Below are positions 17,862 to 28,765 of a stretch of DNA of 64,000 bases, piece by piece (within the stretch, counting starts at the first letter, position 1; the number at the start of each line of letters is the position of its first letter). Under the pieces are notes generated by a model. That model saw only the letters and a list, made by a program, of their open reading frames with translations, was not told the DNA's origin and searched no databases. The DNA comes from Limosilactobacillus pontis (GTDB lineage: Bacteria > Bacillota > Bacilli > Lactobacillales > Lactobacillaceae). Both the position numbers and the translations under genes were made by a program. The stretch spans positions 62,001 to 126,000 of the forward strand of contig NZ_PNFV01000003.1 of assembly GCF_002940945.1 (NCBI RefSeq), read 5' to 3'.

Positions 17862-18618
17862 CTGATACCTCGAATAATGTTTGTAAATAATCTAGGACGT
17901 CGCTAAACAGTTGCCGGTGGGCCGAGTTGACCGTCAGCAGGTGGCTGGCATTCGGATAGAAGTGATAGTCAACCGGCGTCCTCTGAGCACGCAGCCGATC
18001 TGCCAGCTGGCCGCCAGAGTTAGGATCAATCATCTCGTCGCGGCCGCCCTGGGCGATAAAGAAAGGGCAATGAAGTTGATCCAGGTTTGCATCCAGTTGT
18101 TTGGACATCGCCTGGATGGCTGCTAATTGGGCCGGCAGGTGTTCCTTGATCCAGGCCATCTTGGTAGTAACCATTGCTGACGGGGTCTGCTCCTTGCGAT
18201 AGTAGTTCATGGCCAGACGGGGAAAGTAATCCGGAACGTTAGACCGACCCCAGCTGGTTATCGGTGAGGCAAAGATTCCCCCGCCGTTTAGTTGAGCATC
18301 ATTCTCCAAAGCTCGTGTAGCGAAGAGTCCCCCAAGCGATAGGCCGAAGATTGCTAGCTGGTCATGACCGCTGTCGCGCAGACGGCGGATCGCCAGCTGT
18401 GTGTCTTCCCACCAGACAGCGGGATCACCATCGCGCAAGATCCGGCAGGGATCACCGCCGTGTCCGGTAAATACCGGAGCGTAAACTGTATAGCCATGTT
18501 TCTGCAGGGCCCGCCCCAACATGCGGACGTCGTTGCTGTTGCCTGAATAGGCATGCAGCAGGATCACTGCTGGCCGGCCGCCGTTAAAATAAAATGGTTC
18601 ACCAGGATATGTTTTCAT
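17842..18618 (-). CDS. Carboxylesterase (Est30-like alpha/beta hydrolase)
   Basis: 258 residues of alpha/beta-hydrolase fold: oxyanion segment VILLHAYSGNSNDVRMLG, nucleophile elbow GLSLGG, acid in DEMIDPNSGG and catalytic His in NASHLLTVN. Secreted or membrane parts are absent, so it acts in the cytoplasm on unknown short-chain esters. The second in-frame Met (MKTYPGEPF) is the likely start because AAAAGG is spaced 9 bases from it. The secG-est-rnr-smpB order is conserved in Firmicutes. It starts only about 25 bases after a strong terminator. Confidence 0.9.
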   Translation of the reverse strand: MKTYPGEPFYFNGGRPAVILLHAYSGNSNDVRMLGRALQKHGYTVYAPVFTGHGGDPCRILRDGDPAVWWEDTQLAIRRLRDSGHDQLAIFGLSLGGLFATRALENDAQLNGGGIFASPITSWGRSNVPDYFPRLAMNYYRKEQTPSAMVTTKMAWIKEHLPAQLAAIQAMSKQLDANLDQLHCPFFIAQGGRDEMIDPNSGGQLADRLRAQRTPVDYHFYPNASHLLTVNSAHRQLFSDVLDYLQTLFEVSDDNENK

Positions 18619-18640
18619 CACTATCATCCTTTTCCACTGT

Positions 18641-18672
18641 TAAAAAAAGCCCCCTGAATTACTGCAGGGGGC
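18641..18672 (-). terminator. Strong terminator between secG and the esterase gene
   Basis: 8-bp GC-rich stem GCCCCCTG / CAGGGGGC followed by a seven-T run (plus A-run 18642-18648). The next start codon is at 18618. Confidence 0.9.
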
Positions 18673-18685
18673 ACACTACCAATGT

Positions 18686-18925
18686 CTAATGTGATGATAC
18701 GTAAACCAGTGCCAATGCCAGAATAAAGAAGAGTGCCCCGCAGATTGTCGTGACAATTTGCATGACCGCTTCAAAACCACGGGCCTTACGCCGGGAGAAG
18801 AGGTCCCCCGCACCACCCGTCAAGGCTGACATTGCGTCGTTATCATTCTTCGCTGGCTGCATCATTACACATGCGATCAGAACCACACAATCAATTAAAA
18901 ATAAGGTCATTAATGTGTTATACAA
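18686..18925 (-). CDS. secG: Protein translocase subunit SecG
   Basis: 79 residues with two transmembrane helices (about 3-23 and 55-76) and the conserved Gly/Ala-rich cytoplasmic loop SALTGGAGDLFSRRKARG. SecG assists SecYE in export by cycling with SecA, which is encoded at 52.7-55.1 kb. It heads the secG-est-rnr-smpB cluster but is followed by a strong terminator. Confidence 0.95.
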   Translation of the reverse strand: MYNTLMTLFLIDCVVLIACVMMQPAKNDNDAMSALTGGAGDLFSRRKARGFEAVMQIVTTICGALFFILALALVYVSSH

Positions 18926-18991
18926 GGATTTTTCCTCCTAATATTTTACCCACTATATCTTCATTATCATACCATAAGCCTAGCCTGAATG

Positions 18992-20524
18992 CTATACGTT
19001 CGCATAGTGAGCCGCACTCATTATCCGCTGATAGCACTGGTTGCTTGGGGTGAAATTGGCCCGAATCAGAAGGGTATCACCAGCCTGAATCGTCGTCTGG
19101 CCGTTGGGAATCAGCTTGTCCTCCCCACGGTAAATCAAGGTTACAATGCTATCGGTCGGCCAGGAGTAGTCCTTGACTTGGCAGCCATCCAGACGCGACC
19201 CCGCATACACAGTTACCGGCATCGTGACACTTTGCTCCATCTTCTGTGGGTGCTTATTGATAAAGGAATTAAACATTGCCGTATAGACCGGCTCACCGTG
19301 GAGAGCGTTAACCACCAGGTAGGCCACCACTGCTACCATGGCTAAGGGCATCAGATGAGCCAGGGAACCAACCATCTCAGTAATCAGCAGAATGGCGGTA
19401 AAGGGAGCCTTACTAATGCAGGCAAAATAACCTGCCATCGCATAGATAATAAAGTTGGGCAGATAGCGAGCCGGCAGGAGTCCCAGCTGGTTCATCAAAG
19501 CACAGTATAGGGCCCCTAATACCGCCCCTAAAGTTAGGATCGGCAAAAAGATCCCCCCAGGCAGCTGCGAACCGTAACTGATCATTGAAAAAACAAAGCG
19601 AAGAACGAAAATACCAAGGAAGAGGCTCACGGAAACCGGCATCAGCCGTAATGTGCCGATCAGCTGATTACCCCCACCCAGGGTCTGCGGCCAGAACCAC
19701 GCAATCGGGATTACCAACAAAAACGGCACCACCGGATAAGCCAGTGGTGGCAGCCATTTTAGCTTGGCACTCCACTGGTTGAGGTGCAGGATTACGACCT
19801 GATACAGGCGACCTAACACCCCTAACACTAGGCCCAAAATCAACAGGTGCCAGTAGAACCGGGTTGGCAGCATCTGCTGGTAGGGAACATTTAGGACGGG
19901 CCGCAACCCGAAAAAGACCATCGAGACCATGTTGGAACAAAGGGCCGAAACAAAGGTGGCCAGCCAGATTACCGGTGAGAAGTTATGGTAGACCTCCTCG
20001 AGAATAAAGATGGTGCTGGCGATTGGAGCGTTGAAGGCTGCCGAGAGTCCGGCTGCAGCCCCACTAGCGATACCAACCTGCCGATCCAGCTGGTTGGAGT
20101 GACGACTTTCCGCGACTCCCTGGCCAATCGTGGCCCCTAGTTGAATTGATGGCCCTTCCCGACCAAGATAGAGACCCGAACCGATCGCCAGGATCCCGCC
20201 GACGAACTTGCGCCAGAGAACCGGCCACCACTGCTCGTCAAACTGACTGGTTAACTGCCCCTCGACCTGAGGAATTCCCGATCCCTTAATATTCGGGTTG
20301 CGCTGGGCCATCCAGCCGAGCAGCAGGGCTAGGATAACCGAGCCAATTGCCCACGGAATCAGCCAAACTGGGTAGGTATGAAAATACTGAAAGCTCTTAT
20401 TAACCACAATCAGCATGTGTTGAATTGCCAGGCGAAAAAGACTCACCACTATTCCGGTCAGGAAACCGATCAGAATCGCCCGCAGGAGCTGTTTGGTTTG
20501 ACTGTCGCGCTGAATATTTTTCAT
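18992..20524 (-). CDS. ClC-family chloride transporter with C-terminal TrkA-C domain
   Basis: About 510 residues. The ClC core has all selectivity motifs: GSGIPQVEG, the gating-glutamate motif GREGPSIQLGA and PGGIFLP. The internal proton glutamate pair is also kept (FILEEVYHNFSP), which suggests Cl-/H+ exchange rather than a channel. A C-terminal TrkA-C-like domain (about the last 75 residues, with VTLIYRGEDKLIPNG and GDTLLIRA) probably senses a ligand. The start is placed at MKNIQRDS, where GGGGGA is suitably spaced; a longer in-frame ORF runs back into the upstream terminator. Role in acid or ion balance is inferred. Confidence 0.92.
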   Translation of the reverse strand: MKNIQRDSQTKQLLRAILIGFLTGIVVSLFRLAIQHMLIVVNKSFQYFHTYPVWLIPWAIGSVILALLLGWMAQRNPNIKGSGIPQVEGQLTSQFDEQWWPVLWRKFVGGILAIGSGLYLGREGPSIQLGATIGQGVAESRHSNQLDRQVGIASGAAAGLSAAFNAPIASTIFILEEVYHNFSPVIWLATFVSALCSNMVSMVFFGLRPVLNVPYQQMLPTRFYWHLLILGLVLGVLGRLYQVVILHLNQWSAKLKWLPPLAYPVVPFLLVIPIAWFWPQTLGGGNQLIGTLRLMPVSVSLFLGIFVLRFVFSMISYGSQLPGGIFLPILTLGAVLGALYCALMNQLGLLPARYLPNFIIYAMAGYFACISKAPFTAILLITEMVGSLAHLMPLAMVAVVAYLVVNALHGEPVYTAMFNSFINKHPQKMEQSVTMPVTVYAGSRLDGCQVKDYSWPTDSIVTLIYRGEDKLIPNGQTTIQAGDTLLIRANFTPSNQCYQRIMSAAHYANV

Positions 20525-20570
20525 GACATTCCCCCACTTAATTTTAGAATCACCTAACCATTCTACACTA

Positions 20571-20613
20571 AAATCGCCGACCCTGCTAAGCAAGCAGCAG
20601 AATCGGCGATTTT
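20571..20613 (-). terminator. Terminator after the amino-acid permease
   Basis: Outer stem AAATCGCCGA / TCGGCGATTT and inner TGCTG / CAGCA-type pairing, just after the permease stop. Confidence 0.75.
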
Positions 20614-20617
20614 GTAA

Positions 20618-22000
20618 CTATTTGGCGTTAACCATGGTTCGATGCCGGTAGTAGTATGCCAGTATTGCAACAATCAGGACCGCGGCGCCGACAATTACGG
20701 AAATTCGGGTATCAGGGTTGATGAACATAAAAACCACAATTACGATCAACATGATAAAAGCAAAATAGTTAGAGAATGGGTAGAACGGCAGTTTGAAAGG
20801 GTGATCGTCCATCAAGTTCGGGTTGTTATGACGAAAACGCAGCTCCGCCAATAGGATCACGAACCACGGGATCATCCCCGGTAGAACGGAGGAACTAAAT
20901 ACGACCACGAACATATCAGCAGTCGACTTGCTGTAGTTTGAGGCAATCATATCAATAATGAAACCGATCAAAATCCCACCGGAGATTCCGAGGATCGCCG
21001 TATCCGGTACCACCCGTTTGGAGAGCCGACCGAAAAATCTGGGGGCATCCCCCTCGTGGGCCAGTTTAAAAAGCATCCGGCTGGAACTGTAGATTCCGGA
21101 GTTGGCCCCCGACAATGCTGCCGTCAGAACCACGAAGTTGATGATTGAGGCCGCCGCTGTAATCCCAACCTTAGCAAAGGTGGAAACGAACGGTGAACCA
21201 ACACTTGATAATTGGTTCCACGGGTAAATCGTCACGATCACGAAGATGGCGCCAACATAAAAAATCAGGATTCTGAAGAGCACCGACTTGACTGACTTGA
21301 CGATCGCCCGCTGAGGGTTGGCCACCTCACCAGCAGAAATACCCAGCAACTCGATTCCCTCATAGGAACCAACAATGATTGACATTGAGAAGAAAAATCC
21401 GCTAACCCCACCGGTGAAAAAGCCACCGTGTGCCCAAAGGTTGCTAAAACCGGTTGGGTGTCCTCCATTACCAAAGCCAAAGAAGATCACCATGAAGCCT
21501 AACAGGATCATGAAGATGATCGTGATGACCTTGATCATCGCAAACCAGAATTCCAGGGATCCGTAGGCTTTCGCACTCGCTAGATTAGCCAGGACCAGAA
21601 AGATAATAATCACGATCCCGGCAATCCAGGTATGCATATGCGGCCACCAATACTTGAGATACTCTGTGGCCGCCACCACCTCGGACATGCCGACAACAAT
21701 ATACTCAAAGACGTTGGCCCACTTGGCTAGATAGCCGGCTAGGGGATGAACATACTCAGTTGCGTAGTCGGCAAATGATCCGGTTCCCGGGTTGATGTAT
21801 ATCATCTCTCCCAGGGCCCGCATCACGATGTAGAGGATCAATCCCACTAAGGCATACGCCAACAGAACAGATGGCCCGGTCCACTTGATTGTTGAGGTGG
21901 ACCCCATAAACAGGCCGACCCCAATCGCCCCACCGAGGGAAATCATCTCCATCTGCCCCGCTGTCATCGATCGGCGAAGCTTCGGTGCACTATCTTTCAT
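20618..22000 (-). CDS. Amino-acid permease (APC superfamily, AAT family)
   Basis: 460 residues with 12 predicted membrane helices. The N-terminus MEMISLGGAIGVGLFMGS, GPSVLLAYALVG and MRALGEMIYINPGTGSFADYA are hallmarks of the AAT family (LysP, AroP, GabP, AnsP), which are proton-coupled importers. Substrate specificity cannot be read from sequence. A single gene with its own terminator; the upstream gap has an AT-rich -10 region (TATAAT/TATACT near 22040). Confidence 0.88.
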   Translation of the reverse strand: MKDSAPKLRRSMTAGQMEMISLGGAIGVGLFMGSTSTIKWTGPSVLLAYALVGLILYIVMRALGEMIYINPGTGSFADYATEYVHPLAGYLAKWANVFEYIVVGMSEVVAATEYLKYWWPHMHTWIAGIVIIIFLVLANLASAKAYGSLEFWFAMIKVITIIFMILLGFMVIFFGFGNGGHPTGFSNLWAHGGFFTGGVSGFFFSMSIIVGSYEGIELLGISAGEVANPQRAIVKSVKSVLFRILIFYVGAIFVIVTIYPWNQLSSVGSPFVSTFAKVGITAAASIINFVVLTAALSGANSGIYSSSRMLFKLAHEGDAPRFFGRLSKRVVPDTAILGISGGILIGFIIDMIASNYSKSTADMFVVVFSSSVLPGMIPWFVILLAELRFRHNNPNLMDDHPFKLPFYPFSNYFAFIMLIVIVVFMFINPDTRISVIVGAAVLIVAILAYYYRHRTMVNAK

Positions 22001-22096
22001 GTTTTATCAAATCCCTTTCCTAACCTAATTCTAGGAAAGTATATTATAATTTCGTATTAAATTCCAGATTTTTTCTCATTATTTTATAATAAAATA

Positions 22097-22114
22097 GTGA
22101 GTCAATTGACTCAC
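22097..22114 (-). terminator. ptsI terminator: 18-bp perfect palindrome
   Basis: GTGAGTCAATTGACTCAC reads the same on both strands and can form a 7-bp stem with an AATT loop, followed on the minus strand by TATTTTATTAT. It lies 10 bases after the ptsI stop. Confidence 0.65.
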
Positions 22115-22123
22115 CACATTAAC

Positions 22124-23851
22124 TTACTTGATATTGAGACTATTCTTAACCAGCATCTTAACGTCCCGATCAGTAGAGCAGTTATTAATGGCATCAGTCA
22201 CCACCCGCCGACATTCCCGGGTGTCGAGCTTACCCATCATGCTCCGTGTCCGCAATACTGTCGAGGCTGACATCGAATAAATATCCAGTCCCAGTCCCAT
22301 CAATAATGGAAGGGCCCACTTATCACCGGCCATCTCACCACACATTGCCACCGTGATCTTATGATCATGGGCGGCATCAATCACGTGCTTGACTAGACTC
22401 AGGAAGGCCGGATTAAGCGGTTGATAAAGATAGGATACCGCGTCGCTCCCCCGGTCGGCAGCAAAGCTATACTGGATCAGATCATTGGTCCCAATGCTGA
22501 AGAAGTCAACCTCCTTGGCCAGGTTATCGGCATTAACAGCGGCTAAGGGAACCTCAATCATGATTCCCAACCGGATATCATCGCCAATTCCCGGCTGACC
22601 AGCTTGCAGTTCGGCCTTGCAATCGTTGAAAATCTGCTTGGCCTGACGCAGCTCCTGCACCGTCGCAATCATCGGAAACATAATTGAAAGCGGCCCATAC
22701 TGCGACGCCCTGATCAGCGCCCGCAACTGGGGCTTGAAAATCTCGGGATGGTTTAAGCACAGCCGGATCGCCCGGTAGCCAAGGAAGGGATTCATCTCCC
22801 GGGGAAGAGGCAGGAACGGCAATGGCTTGTCCCCACCGATGTCAAGAGTCCGGACAACGACTCGTTTCCCCTGCATATTAACAATCACCCGCCGGTAGGC
22901 TTCGAATTGTTCGTCCTCAGTTGGCAAGTGGTCACTGTTCATGTAGAGAAATTCAGATCGGAAGAGTCCGATCCCCTCAGCCCCCTGCTTGATCACATCG
23001 TTGACGTCGTCAGGAGTTCCAATATTAGCGGTAATCGCAAAGCGCTGGCCGTCCTTGGAAATCGACGGTGCATCGACCAGCCGAGCCCACTCGGCGGTAC
23101 GTTCATCAAAACCAGCTGCTTTGCGTCGATAGGCATCAACCTGGGCATCAGTCGGGTCCACCACGACTCTCCCGCTCAACCCATCAACAACCATCAACTG
23201 ACCGTTCTGGACGTTAGCGGTAATATTATTGGTCCCAACCACTGCCGGAATGCGGAGGGTTCGCGACATGATAGCTGCGTGACTGGTTCGGCCACCCCGG
23301 TTGGTCACAATTCCCTTGATCAGTCTGGGATCCATCTGGGAGGTATCAGACGGGGTCAATTCATCGGCCACGATGACCACCGGATGAGTGATGGCAGTTA
23401 GGCTTGGCAGTTTCTTTCCCAAAAGGTGACTAAGGGTCCGCTTGGCGATATCCCGAACATCGGTCGCACGTTCCTGCATATACTGGTTATCTTTCATTGC
23501 CGCCAGCATGTTGGCAAAGTTTCCGGTTACCTTGCTAACTGCTTCCTCAGCATTGACTTGAAGAGTATCAATCTCACTTTTAATTTGGCCTAGCATCTCA
23601 GGATCAGAGAGAATCGTAATATGAGCATCGAAGACATCTAGTTCCTTGTCACTCAACCGTTGCCGTGCATTTTCTTTGATCTGGCGCAGGTCGGCAATCG
23701 AGGCGGCAAAGGCCTCCTTGACCCGCTGGTACTCCTGATCGGTGTCAGCCACCCGCCGTCTCTTAAACGACAGGTCCGGCATTGTCAGCAGGTAAACTGG
23801 GGCAATCCCCACCCCGTCACTAGCCGCAATTCCCTGAATGTCTTTTGGCAT
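22124..23851 (-). CDS. ptsI: PTS enzyme I (phosphoenolpyruvate-protein phosphotransferase)
   Basis: Enzyme I takes phosphate from PEP on a His and hands it to HPr. The phospho-His region GGRTSHAAIMSRTLRIPAVVG, the PEP-barrel motifs GIGLFRSEFLYM and FFSIGTNDLIQYSFAADR, and the active-site Cys in VAMCGEMAGD are intact. The start MPKDIQGIAAS has GGAGG 8-9 bases upstream; a 16-codon in-frame extension has no such site. 575 residues is normal. Usually ptsH lies directly upstream in the same operon. Here the upstream neighbour is eno and no ptsH is in the window. The enzyme also serves HPr-dependent regulation (HprK, CcpA). Confidence 0.97.
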   Translation of the reverse strand: MPKDIQGIAASDGVGIAPVYLLTMPDLSFKRRRVADTDQEYQRVKEAFAASIADLRQIKENARQRLSDKELDVFDAHITILSDPEMLGQIKSEIDTLQVNAEEAVSKVTGNFANMLAAMKDNQYMQERATDVRDIAKRTLSHLLGKKLPSLTAITHPVVIVADELTPSDTSQMDPRLIKGIVTNRGGRTSHAAIMSRTLRIPAVVGTNNITANVQNGQLMVVDGLSGRVVVDPTDAQVDAYRRKAAGFDERTAEWARLVDAPSISKDGQRFAITANIGTPDDVNDVIKQGAEGIGLFRSEFLYMNSDHLPTEDEQFEAYRRVIVNMQGKRVVVRTLDIGGDKPLPFLPLPREMNPFLGYRAIRLCLNHPEIFKPQLRALIRASQYGPLSIMFPMIATVQELRQAKQIFNDCKAELQAGQPGIGDDIRLGIMIEVPLAAVNADNLAKEVDFFSIGTNDLIQYSFAADRGSDAVSYLYQPLNPAFLSLVKHVIDAAHDHKITVAMCGEMAGDKWALPLLMGLGLDIYSMSASTVLRTRSMMGKLDTRECRRVVTDAINNCSTDRDVKMLVKNSLNIK

Positions 23852-23897
23852 ACTATTTCCTCCTCTAAAACTTATACCGGGTATCTTACCTACTAGC

Positions 23898-23925
23898 ATT
23901 ATAACCTATTTTGAAATACACAAAA
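23898..23925 (-). promoter_or_regulatory. ptsI promoter
   Basis: -10 TATAAT (23898-23903) with a -35-like TTTTGT 16 bases upstream, overlapping the U-tract end of the eno terminator. Confidence 0.55.
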
Positions 23926-23959
23926 GGGCCCGTCCCTCACGTAGAGGAACAGGCCCTTT
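23923..23959 (-). terminator. eno terminator
   Basis: 16-bp stem AAAGGGCCTGTTCCTC / GAGGGACGGGCCCTTT with two G-U pairs and a 5-base loop, then TTTTG. Confidence 0.85.
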
Positions 23960-23980
23960 GACGTTAACTTAATCAGTAAA

Positions 23981-25382
<1,402 letters not shown>

Positions 25383-25393
25383 GCTTTTCGCGA

Positions 25394-26146
25394 CTAATGA
25401 TTGACGATTTGTAAAAAGGTGACTGGATCCAGGCTGGCAATCCCAACCAGGGCACCATCAATATCCGGCTGAGCCATTAGCGCCCCAACATTCTTGGTTG
25501 TGACACTGCCACCATAAAGAATTCGAATTGCGTCGGCAACCGCCTGACCATACATATCAGAGATGGTCTGACGAATCAGGTAGCAACCCTCCTCAGCCTG
25601 GTCAGGATCAGCACTCTGACCGGTCCCAATTGCCCAATTAGGCTCATAAGCAATTGTGACCTTGGCCACCTCATCCTCGCTTAGGTCCTTGACGTCAGCC
25701 AGGATTCGATTAACCACCCAGTGAATTTTCTGGTCGTAAGCAATCCGCCGTCCCATCGTGTCGTCACAGCAGACGATCGGACAGATGTCATTGGCCAGAG
25801 CAGCCTTGACCTTCTTATTGATCAGCTCGTCGGTTTCATGAAAATAGTTGCGCCGTTCGGAGTGACCAAGAATGACGTGGTGAATTCCCGCAGCATAGAG
25901 GGCCTTGGGACTCGTCTCACCAGTGAAGGCCCCACTATCCTTGTAATAGCAGTTCTCCGCCATCACCTTCAGGGGAGAACCAGCCGCAGCCTTGACCATT
26001 GGTACCAGGGCCAGAGTCGGCGCCGCTAGTGCCGTCTCCTGCTGACTGGCCGGCGGCAGTTGATCCTTGACCTGATTGACAAAGGCCACCGCCTCGTCAA
26101 CCGTCTTGTTCATCTTCCAGTTACCCGCAATCATTGGGACCCGCAT
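25394..26146 (-). CDS. tpiA: Triosephosphate isomerase
   Basis: TIM interconverts dihydroxyacetone phosphate and glyceraldehyde-3-phosphate. N-terminal AGNWKMNKT (Lys), catalytic His in LGHSERR, catalytic Glu in AYEPNWAIGTGQSA and the phosphate loop ILYGGSVTTKN are all present. 250 residues. AAAGGAG lies 9 bases before the ATG. A strong terminator ends only about 17 bases upstream of that ATG, so expression must rely on read-through from pgk. Confidence 0.98.
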   Translation of the reverse strand: MRVPMIAGNWKMNKTVDEAVAFVNQVKDQLPPASQQETALAAPTLALVPMVKAAAGSPLKVMAENCYYKDSGAFTGETSPKALYAAGIHHVILGHSERRNYFHETDELINKKVKAALANDICPIVCCDDTMGRRIAYDQKIHWVVNRILADVKDLSEDEVAKVTIAYEPNWAIGTGQSADPDQAEEGCYLIRQTISDMYGQAVADAIRILYGGSVTTKNVGALMAQPDIDGALVGIASLDPVTFLQIVNH

Positions 26147-26162
26147 CGTTCATCGCTCCTTT

Positions 26163-26198
26163 GAAAAAAGCGGAACCGCACCCGGTGCTGGTTCCGCT
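26163..26198 (-). terminator. Terminator within the glycolytic operon (pgk-tpiA)
   Basis: 9-bp stem AGCGGAACC / GGTTCCGCT with nested GCACC/GGTGC pairing, followed by a run of seven T (plus A-run 26163-26169). The tpiA start codon is at 26146. Confidence 0.85.
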
Positions 26199-26212
26199 CG
26201 TTAAAGATTAGG

Positions 26213-27418
26213 TTACTTTTCAGAAATTGCAGCAATTCCTGGTAATACCTTTCCTTCAAGGTAGGTCAGGGAAGCCCCACCACCAGTGGAGATGTGGGTA
26301 AGCTTACCAGCAACGCCTAATTGCTTAACGGCAGCAGTTGAGTCCCCACCACCAACAATCGTAGTTGCGTCGGCTAAGGTACCAAGGAACTTACCAACTT
26401 CAAGGGTTCCCTTGGCGAAGTTAGGCTTTTCAAAGACACCCATTGGGCCATTCCAAACAACCGTCTTAGCGTCCTTGAGAACATCCTCGAATTCCTTAAC
26501 AGACTTTGGACCAATATCCAAGGCCATCCAGCCATCATCAATGTCGCCTTCTACAACCTTGGTGTTGGCATCATTATCGAACTTGTCAGCAACCACGTTA
26601 TCGATTGGCAAAACAATCTTGTCGCCGGCCTTGTCAAGAATTTGCTTAGCAACATCGATCTTGTCCTTCTCAACTAAGGAGTCACCAGTCTTGATGCCTT
26701 TGGCAGCGTAGAAGGTGTAGGCCATCCCACCACCGATGATGATCTTATCAGCCTTATCGAGCAGGTGGTCAATAACTCCGATCTTGTCGGAAACCTTAGC
26801 ACCACCCAAGATGGCAACAAATGGACGTTCTGGGTTATCAACAGCATCACCCAAGAACTTGATTTCCTTTTGCATCAGGTAACCAGCAGCGGCTTTGCCT
26901 GGCATGTTAGTAGCGATACCAACGTTTGAAGCATGCTTCCGGTGAGCAGTACCGAAAGCATCGTTAACGAAGACGTCACCAAGTGAAGCCCAGTACTTAC
27001 CCAATTCAGGGTCATTACCGGATTCACGCTTGACGTATTCGCCATCCTTAACATCTTCATAACGAGTATTTTGAACCAGCAGAACATCACCGTTATTCAT
27101 GTTAGCGATGGCATCTTCAAGCTGCTTGCCTTCCGTTACCGGGACAAAGGTAACCGGCTTGTTCAACAGGTTAGAAAGCCGTTCAGCAACTGGACGCAGG
27201 GACAGACCAGGCTTGTCTTCTTCCTTCTTGATCCGACCAAGGTGTGAGAACAGGATTGCCCGGCCGCCATGTTCGATAACGTACTTGATGGTTGGCAGTG
27301 CGGCAACGATCCGGTTGTCATCACCAACGACCCCATCCTTAATCGGAACATTGAAGTCAACCCGCATTAAGACCTTCTTGCCTTCTAATGGCAGGTCTTC
27401 AACAGTTAATTTAGCCAT
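26213..27418 (-). CDS. pgk: Phosphoglycerate kinase
   Basis: PGK makes ATP from 1,3-bisphosphoglycerate. Substrate loop [14 protein letters not shown], the hinge/nucleotide region [12 protein letters not shown] and the C-terminal [13 protein letters not shown] with [10 protein letters not shown] are intact. 401 residues. GGAGG is about 11-12 bases from the ATG. Between gap and pgk is a further hairpin (AAAGGTGG / CCACCTTT, about 27451-27480) with a weak U-tract, a possible processing or partial termination point. Confidence 0.98.
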   Translation of the reverse strand: MAKLTVEDLPLEGKKVLMRVDFNVPIKDGVVGDDNRIVAALPTIKYVIEHGGRAILFSHLGRIKKEEDKPGLSLRPVAERLSNLLNKPVTFVPVTEGKQLEDAIANMNNGDVLLVQNTRYEDVKDGEYVKRESGNDPELGKYWASLGDVFVNDAFGTAHRKHASNVGIATNMPGKAAAGYLMQKEIKFLGDAVDNPERPFVAILGGAKVSDKIGVIDHLLDKADKIIIGGGMAYTFYAAKGIKTGDSLVEKDKIDVAKQILDKAGDKIVLPIDNVVADKFDNDANTKVVEGDIDDGWMALDIGPKSVKEFEDVLKDAKTVVWNGPMGVFEKPNFAKGTLEVGKFLGTLADATTIVGGGDSTAAVKQLGVAGKLTHISTGGGASLTYLEGKVLPGIAAISEK

Positions 27419-27450
27419 AAACTATGTTTCCTCCTTCTCTATTAAGAAAA

Positions 27451-27480
27451 GGTGGTTGGAGTCTCCTCCTCCCACCTTTC
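27451..27480 (-). terminator. Intergenic hairpin between gap and pgk
   Basis: AAAGGTGG / CCACCTTT stem with a purine-rich loop and only a short TTTTCTT tail; it is probably partial termination, mRNA processing or stabilisation rather than full termination. Confidence 0.45.
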
Positions 27481-27505
27481 ATTAAAGCTTATTTAAGCAA
27501 TCAGA

Positions 27506-28519
27506 TTAAAGTTCTGCAAAGTGAAGCAGAGTCCGAATCATGTTGCAAGTAAAGCCGTTTTCGTTGTCGTACCAAGCAACAGTCTTAACTAATTGAGTAC
27601 CGTCTTCGGCTTCCATGATTTCAGTTTGTGATGGATCAAATACTGAACCAAAGGTAGAACCGATGATATCACTTGAAACGATTGGGTCTTCAGTGTAACC
27701 ATAAGCTGGGTTGTTTTCAGCAGCCTTCTTCATGGCATCGTTAACTTCGTCGACAGAAACCTTCTTGTTCAAGAGGGTAACCAATTCAGTCAATGAACCA
27801 GTAGGAACGGCAACACGTTGTGCGTGACCAGAAAGCTTACCGTTCAGTTCTGGGATAACCAAACCGATGGCCTTGGCAGCACCACTTGAGTGAGGAATAG
27901 TGTTAACAGCTGCAGCACGGTTGTTACGGAACTTCTTGCCACGTGGTTGGTCAAGAACAGCTTGACTACCAGTGTAGGCGTGAACAGTCGTCATCGTACC
28001 AACCTTAACGCCGAAGTTCTTGTTAAGCCAGTATGCCATTGGGGCAAGGCAACTAGTCGTGCATGAACCAGCTGAAACGATCTTGTCGTCAGCCTTCAGA
28101 GTGTCCAAGTTAACACCTGGAACAACCGTTGGGATGTTACCAGCAGGTGCAGAAATCAGAACACGCTTTGCGCCAGCGTCCAAGTGAGCTTGGGACTTTT
28201 CTGCAGAAGTGTAGAAACCAGTACATTCAAGAACAAAGTCAACACCGTCGTTCTTTACCCAAGGAATGTTGCGTGCGTCACGTTCTGCGTATACAGGGTA
28301 TTCCTTACCGTCAACGACAATGCCCTTGTCAGTTGATGAAACTTCGCCATCAAAACGACCTTGGGTTGAGTCGTACTTCAGCAGGTAAGCCAACATTTCT
28401 GGTGAGGTCAAGTCGTTGATAGCAACAACTTCGATGTCATCAGTGTTGAGTTCGTGAATACGACGGAATGCCAAACGACCAATACGGCCGAAACCATTAA
28501 TACCAATCTTTACAGTCAT
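27506..28519 (-). CDS. gap: Glyceraldehyde-3-phosphate dehydrogenase (type I)
   Basis: GAPDH oxidises glyceraldehyde-3-phosphate with NAD and Pi. The Rossmann start is [17 protein letters not shown], catalytic Cys in [14 protein letters not shown], His in [10 protein letters not shown] and the C-terminal [12 protein letters not shown]. 337 residues. The start MTVKIGI is chosen for the GGAGG upstream; the ORF extends 14 codons further without a ribosome site. First gene of gap-pgk-tpiA-eno. The central glycolytic repressor gene cggR, which precedes gap in many Firmicutes, is missing here. Confidence 0.98.
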   Translation of the reverse strand: MTVKIGINGFGRIGRLAFRRIHELNTDDIEVVAINDLTSPEMLAYLLKYDSTQGRFDGEVSSTDKGIVVDGKEYPVYAERDARNIPWVKNDGVDFVLECTGFYTSAEKSQAHLDAGAKRVLISAPAGNIPTVVPGVNLDTLKADDKIVSAGSCTTSCLAPMAYWLNKNFGVKVGTMTTVHAYTGSQAVLDQPRGKKFRNNRAAAVNTIPHSSGAAKAIGLVIPELNGKLSGHAQRVAVPTGSLTELVTLLNKKVSVDEVNDAMKKAAENNPAYGYTEDPIVSSDIIGSTFGSVFDPSQTEIMEAEDGTQLVKTVAWYDNENGFTCNMIRTLLHFAEL

Positions 28520-28565
28520 ACTGCAATTTCCTCCTTTAGGAAAAACATAATTAGCGTACATGCTT

Positions 28566-28593
28566 AGTTTATCACATTCCGATTTTAGAACAA
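28566..28593 (-). promoter_or_regulatory. gap promoter
   Basis: -35 TTGTTC (28588-28593), 16-base spacer, -10 TAAACT (28566-28571). A second candidate (TTTACA, 16 bases, TAAAAT) lies further upstream in the same AT-rich region. Confidence 0.5.
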
Positions 28594-28765
28594 AGATTTT
28601 ATACTTATTCTAAAATATGTAAACCAATGCAGTAAGGCCTAAGCAATATACAAACCTTACGTACTTTATAATACCCATCTTGTGGAGAATTGTCTATTCA
28701 ATCGCAATAGAAATTTCTATTTTTGTTGTGAAAACGTTATCTTGATTAAAAATCTCAAATAATAG

